A DNA stretch of 64,000 nucleotides from Palsa-965 sp044448685. Lineage in GTDB: Bacteria > Bacteroidota > Bacteroidia > Palsa-965. A program made the translations under genes and the position numbers. The notes beneath the pieces are model-generated. The model saw nothing but the letters and a program-made list of their open reading frames with translations, did not search any database and was not told the DNA's origin. Below, in pieces: positions 63,290 through 64,000 of the stretch (positions within the stretch are counted from its first letter, which is position 1; the number at the start of each line of letters is the position of its first letter). The DNA lies in NCBI GenBank assembly GCA_044448685.1, contig JBIOHC010000012.1, positions 1-64,000 on the forward strand, written 5' to 3'.

Positions 63290-64000
63290 ATGAAATCGGA
63301 CGACGAACTGAAAAAGATGGCTGTAAATACCTTGCTTTCAGAGGGGGAAGCTGTTAATAAGCTGGCCTCCCTTATAGGCGAAGGCTTTGTCAGCACAGTC
63401 AGGCATATCCTTGATTCAGAAGGCAGAGTGGTGATTACAGGCATTGGAAAAAGTGCCATTATTGCGTCTAAAATAGTAGCCACCTTAAACTCCACCGGAA
63501 CCCCGTCTGTTTTTATGCATGCCGCAGATGCTATCCATGGTGATCTTGGGACTATACAGCAACACGATACCGTAATCTGCATTTCCCGCAGCGGTAATAC
63601 ACCTGAGATAAAAGCACTCATCCCCCTGCTTAAGAAAGGGAATAACAAGCTTATTGCACTTACCGGTAATACAGACTCCTACCTTGCAAACCAGGCAGAT
63701 TATATATTAGATGCCACAGTAGAGCGGGAAGCTTGTCCCTTTAACCTGGCTCCGACTACCAGTACAACGGCTCAGCTTGCACTGGGTGATGCCCTTGCGG
63801 TTTGCCTGCTTCAGTGCAGGGATTTTACGGAAAAGGATTTTGCACGTTTTCATCCGGGAGGGGCTTTGGGCAAAAGGCTTTATCTCAAAGTAGGAGATCT
63901 GAGTTCGGTTCATGAAAAACCGCTGGTATTGCCCGGAGATGATATACGGAAAGTAATTCTCGAAATTTCTTCCAAAAGGCTGGGTGCTGCTGCTGTTGTG
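63290..64000 (+). CDS. KpsF/GutQ-type sugar-phosphate isomerase (partial, runs off the window)
   Basis: 237 codons are visible to the window edge with no stop. The SIS domain spans about residues 25-175: VVITGIGKSAIIASKIVATLNSTGTP, then VFMHAADAIHGDLG and ISRSGNTPEI. The linker FARFHPGGALGKRL is the KpsF/KdsD signature, and a CBS domain begins near residue 205. The enzyme interconverts ribulose-5-phosphate and arabinose-5-phosphate, the first step to KDO of LPS. The start is the ATG at 63290. It diverges from recQ across 137 bp. Confidence 0.88.
   Translation, partial: MKSDDELKKMAVNTLLSEGEAVNKLASLIGEGFVSTVRHILDSEGRVVITGIGKSAIIASKIVATLNSTGTPSVFMHAADAIHGDLGTIQQHDTVICISRSGNTPEIKALIPLLKKGNNKLIALTGNTDSYLANQADYILDATVEREACPFNLAPTTSTTAQLALGDALAVCLLQCRDFTEKDFARFHPGGALGKRLYLKVGDLSSVHEKPLVLPGDDIRKVILEISSKRLGAAAVV

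Overview
This window reads as a chromosome segment of a member of the Bacteroidota, probably near the Chitinophagales/Sphingobacteriales. The evidence is a protein with a C-terminal type IX secretion sorting domain, a TonB-dependent receptor with a carboxypeptidase-like N-terminal domain, an HU-CCDC81/SPOR protein, the gene order rplM-rpsI-rpsB-tsf, several promoters of the Bacteroidota type (TTTG about 20 nt before TAnnTTTG), and few recognisable Shine-Dalgarno sequences. Lineage is inferred from gene content only; no 16S gene is present.

Layout. 0-5.2 kb: a DinB-like protein and a four-gene envelope O-acylation cassette (alpha/beta hydrolase, SGNH, MBOAT acyltransferase, second SGNH whose catalytic Ser is replaced by Phe). 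5.2-7.6 kb: a scar of mobile DNA with a truncated large serine recombinase, the 3' end of a tRNA and a 35-bp inverted repeat, then a fibronectin-III protein with a near-perfect promoter. 7.7-12.0 kb, minus strand: hrpB, ansA, tatD. 12.1-13.5 kb: a small lipoprotein and a family-9 glycosyltransferase. 13.5-14.7 kb: five nested-palindrome repeat units, one of which carries a GIY-YIG endonuclease gene exactly where the others have a 22-nt hairpin loop. 14.7-22.7 kb: thioesterase, HemJ-like, HU-CCDC81/SPOR, a DUF1571-type protein with a LysM insert, TonB receptor, dprA, kbl. 23.3-27.3 kb: the translation block rplM, rpsI, rpsB, tsf, pyrH, frr. 27.3-41.8 kb: radical SAM/SPASM enzyme, MMPL/RND exporter, rfbA, an epimerase, a polyprenyl synthase, thioredoxin-like ferredoxin, sucA-sucB, methionine sulfoxide reductase, an Ig-like lipoprotein, trpS. 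41.8-52.4 kb: mostly minus-strand genes (YD-type secreted protein, YyaL-type protein, M20 dipeptidase, gpmI, histidine kinase), with a plus-strand membrane-bound MtfA-like peptidase and a decayed ilvE remnant in a 0.9-kb gap. 52.5-58.9 kb: a T9SS cargo protein and a complete cyanophycin set (isoaspartyl dipeptidase, cyanophycinase, cyanophycin synthetase). 59.1-60.9 kb: a phosphorelay cluster of two receiver proteins with C-terminal membrane anchors, a lone receiver and an Hpt protein. 60.9-64.0 kb: recQ and the start of a KpsF/GutQ sugar-phosphate isomerase that runs off the window.

The two strongest candidates for undescribed biology are the GIY-YIG gene inside the hairpin repeat family (a possible autonomous/non-autonomous element pair) and the tail-anchored receiver cluster with no kinase or DNA-binding output of its own. 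The SGNH protein lacking its nucleophile, the recombinase/tRNA scar and the ilvE pseudogene are clear at the nucleotide level.
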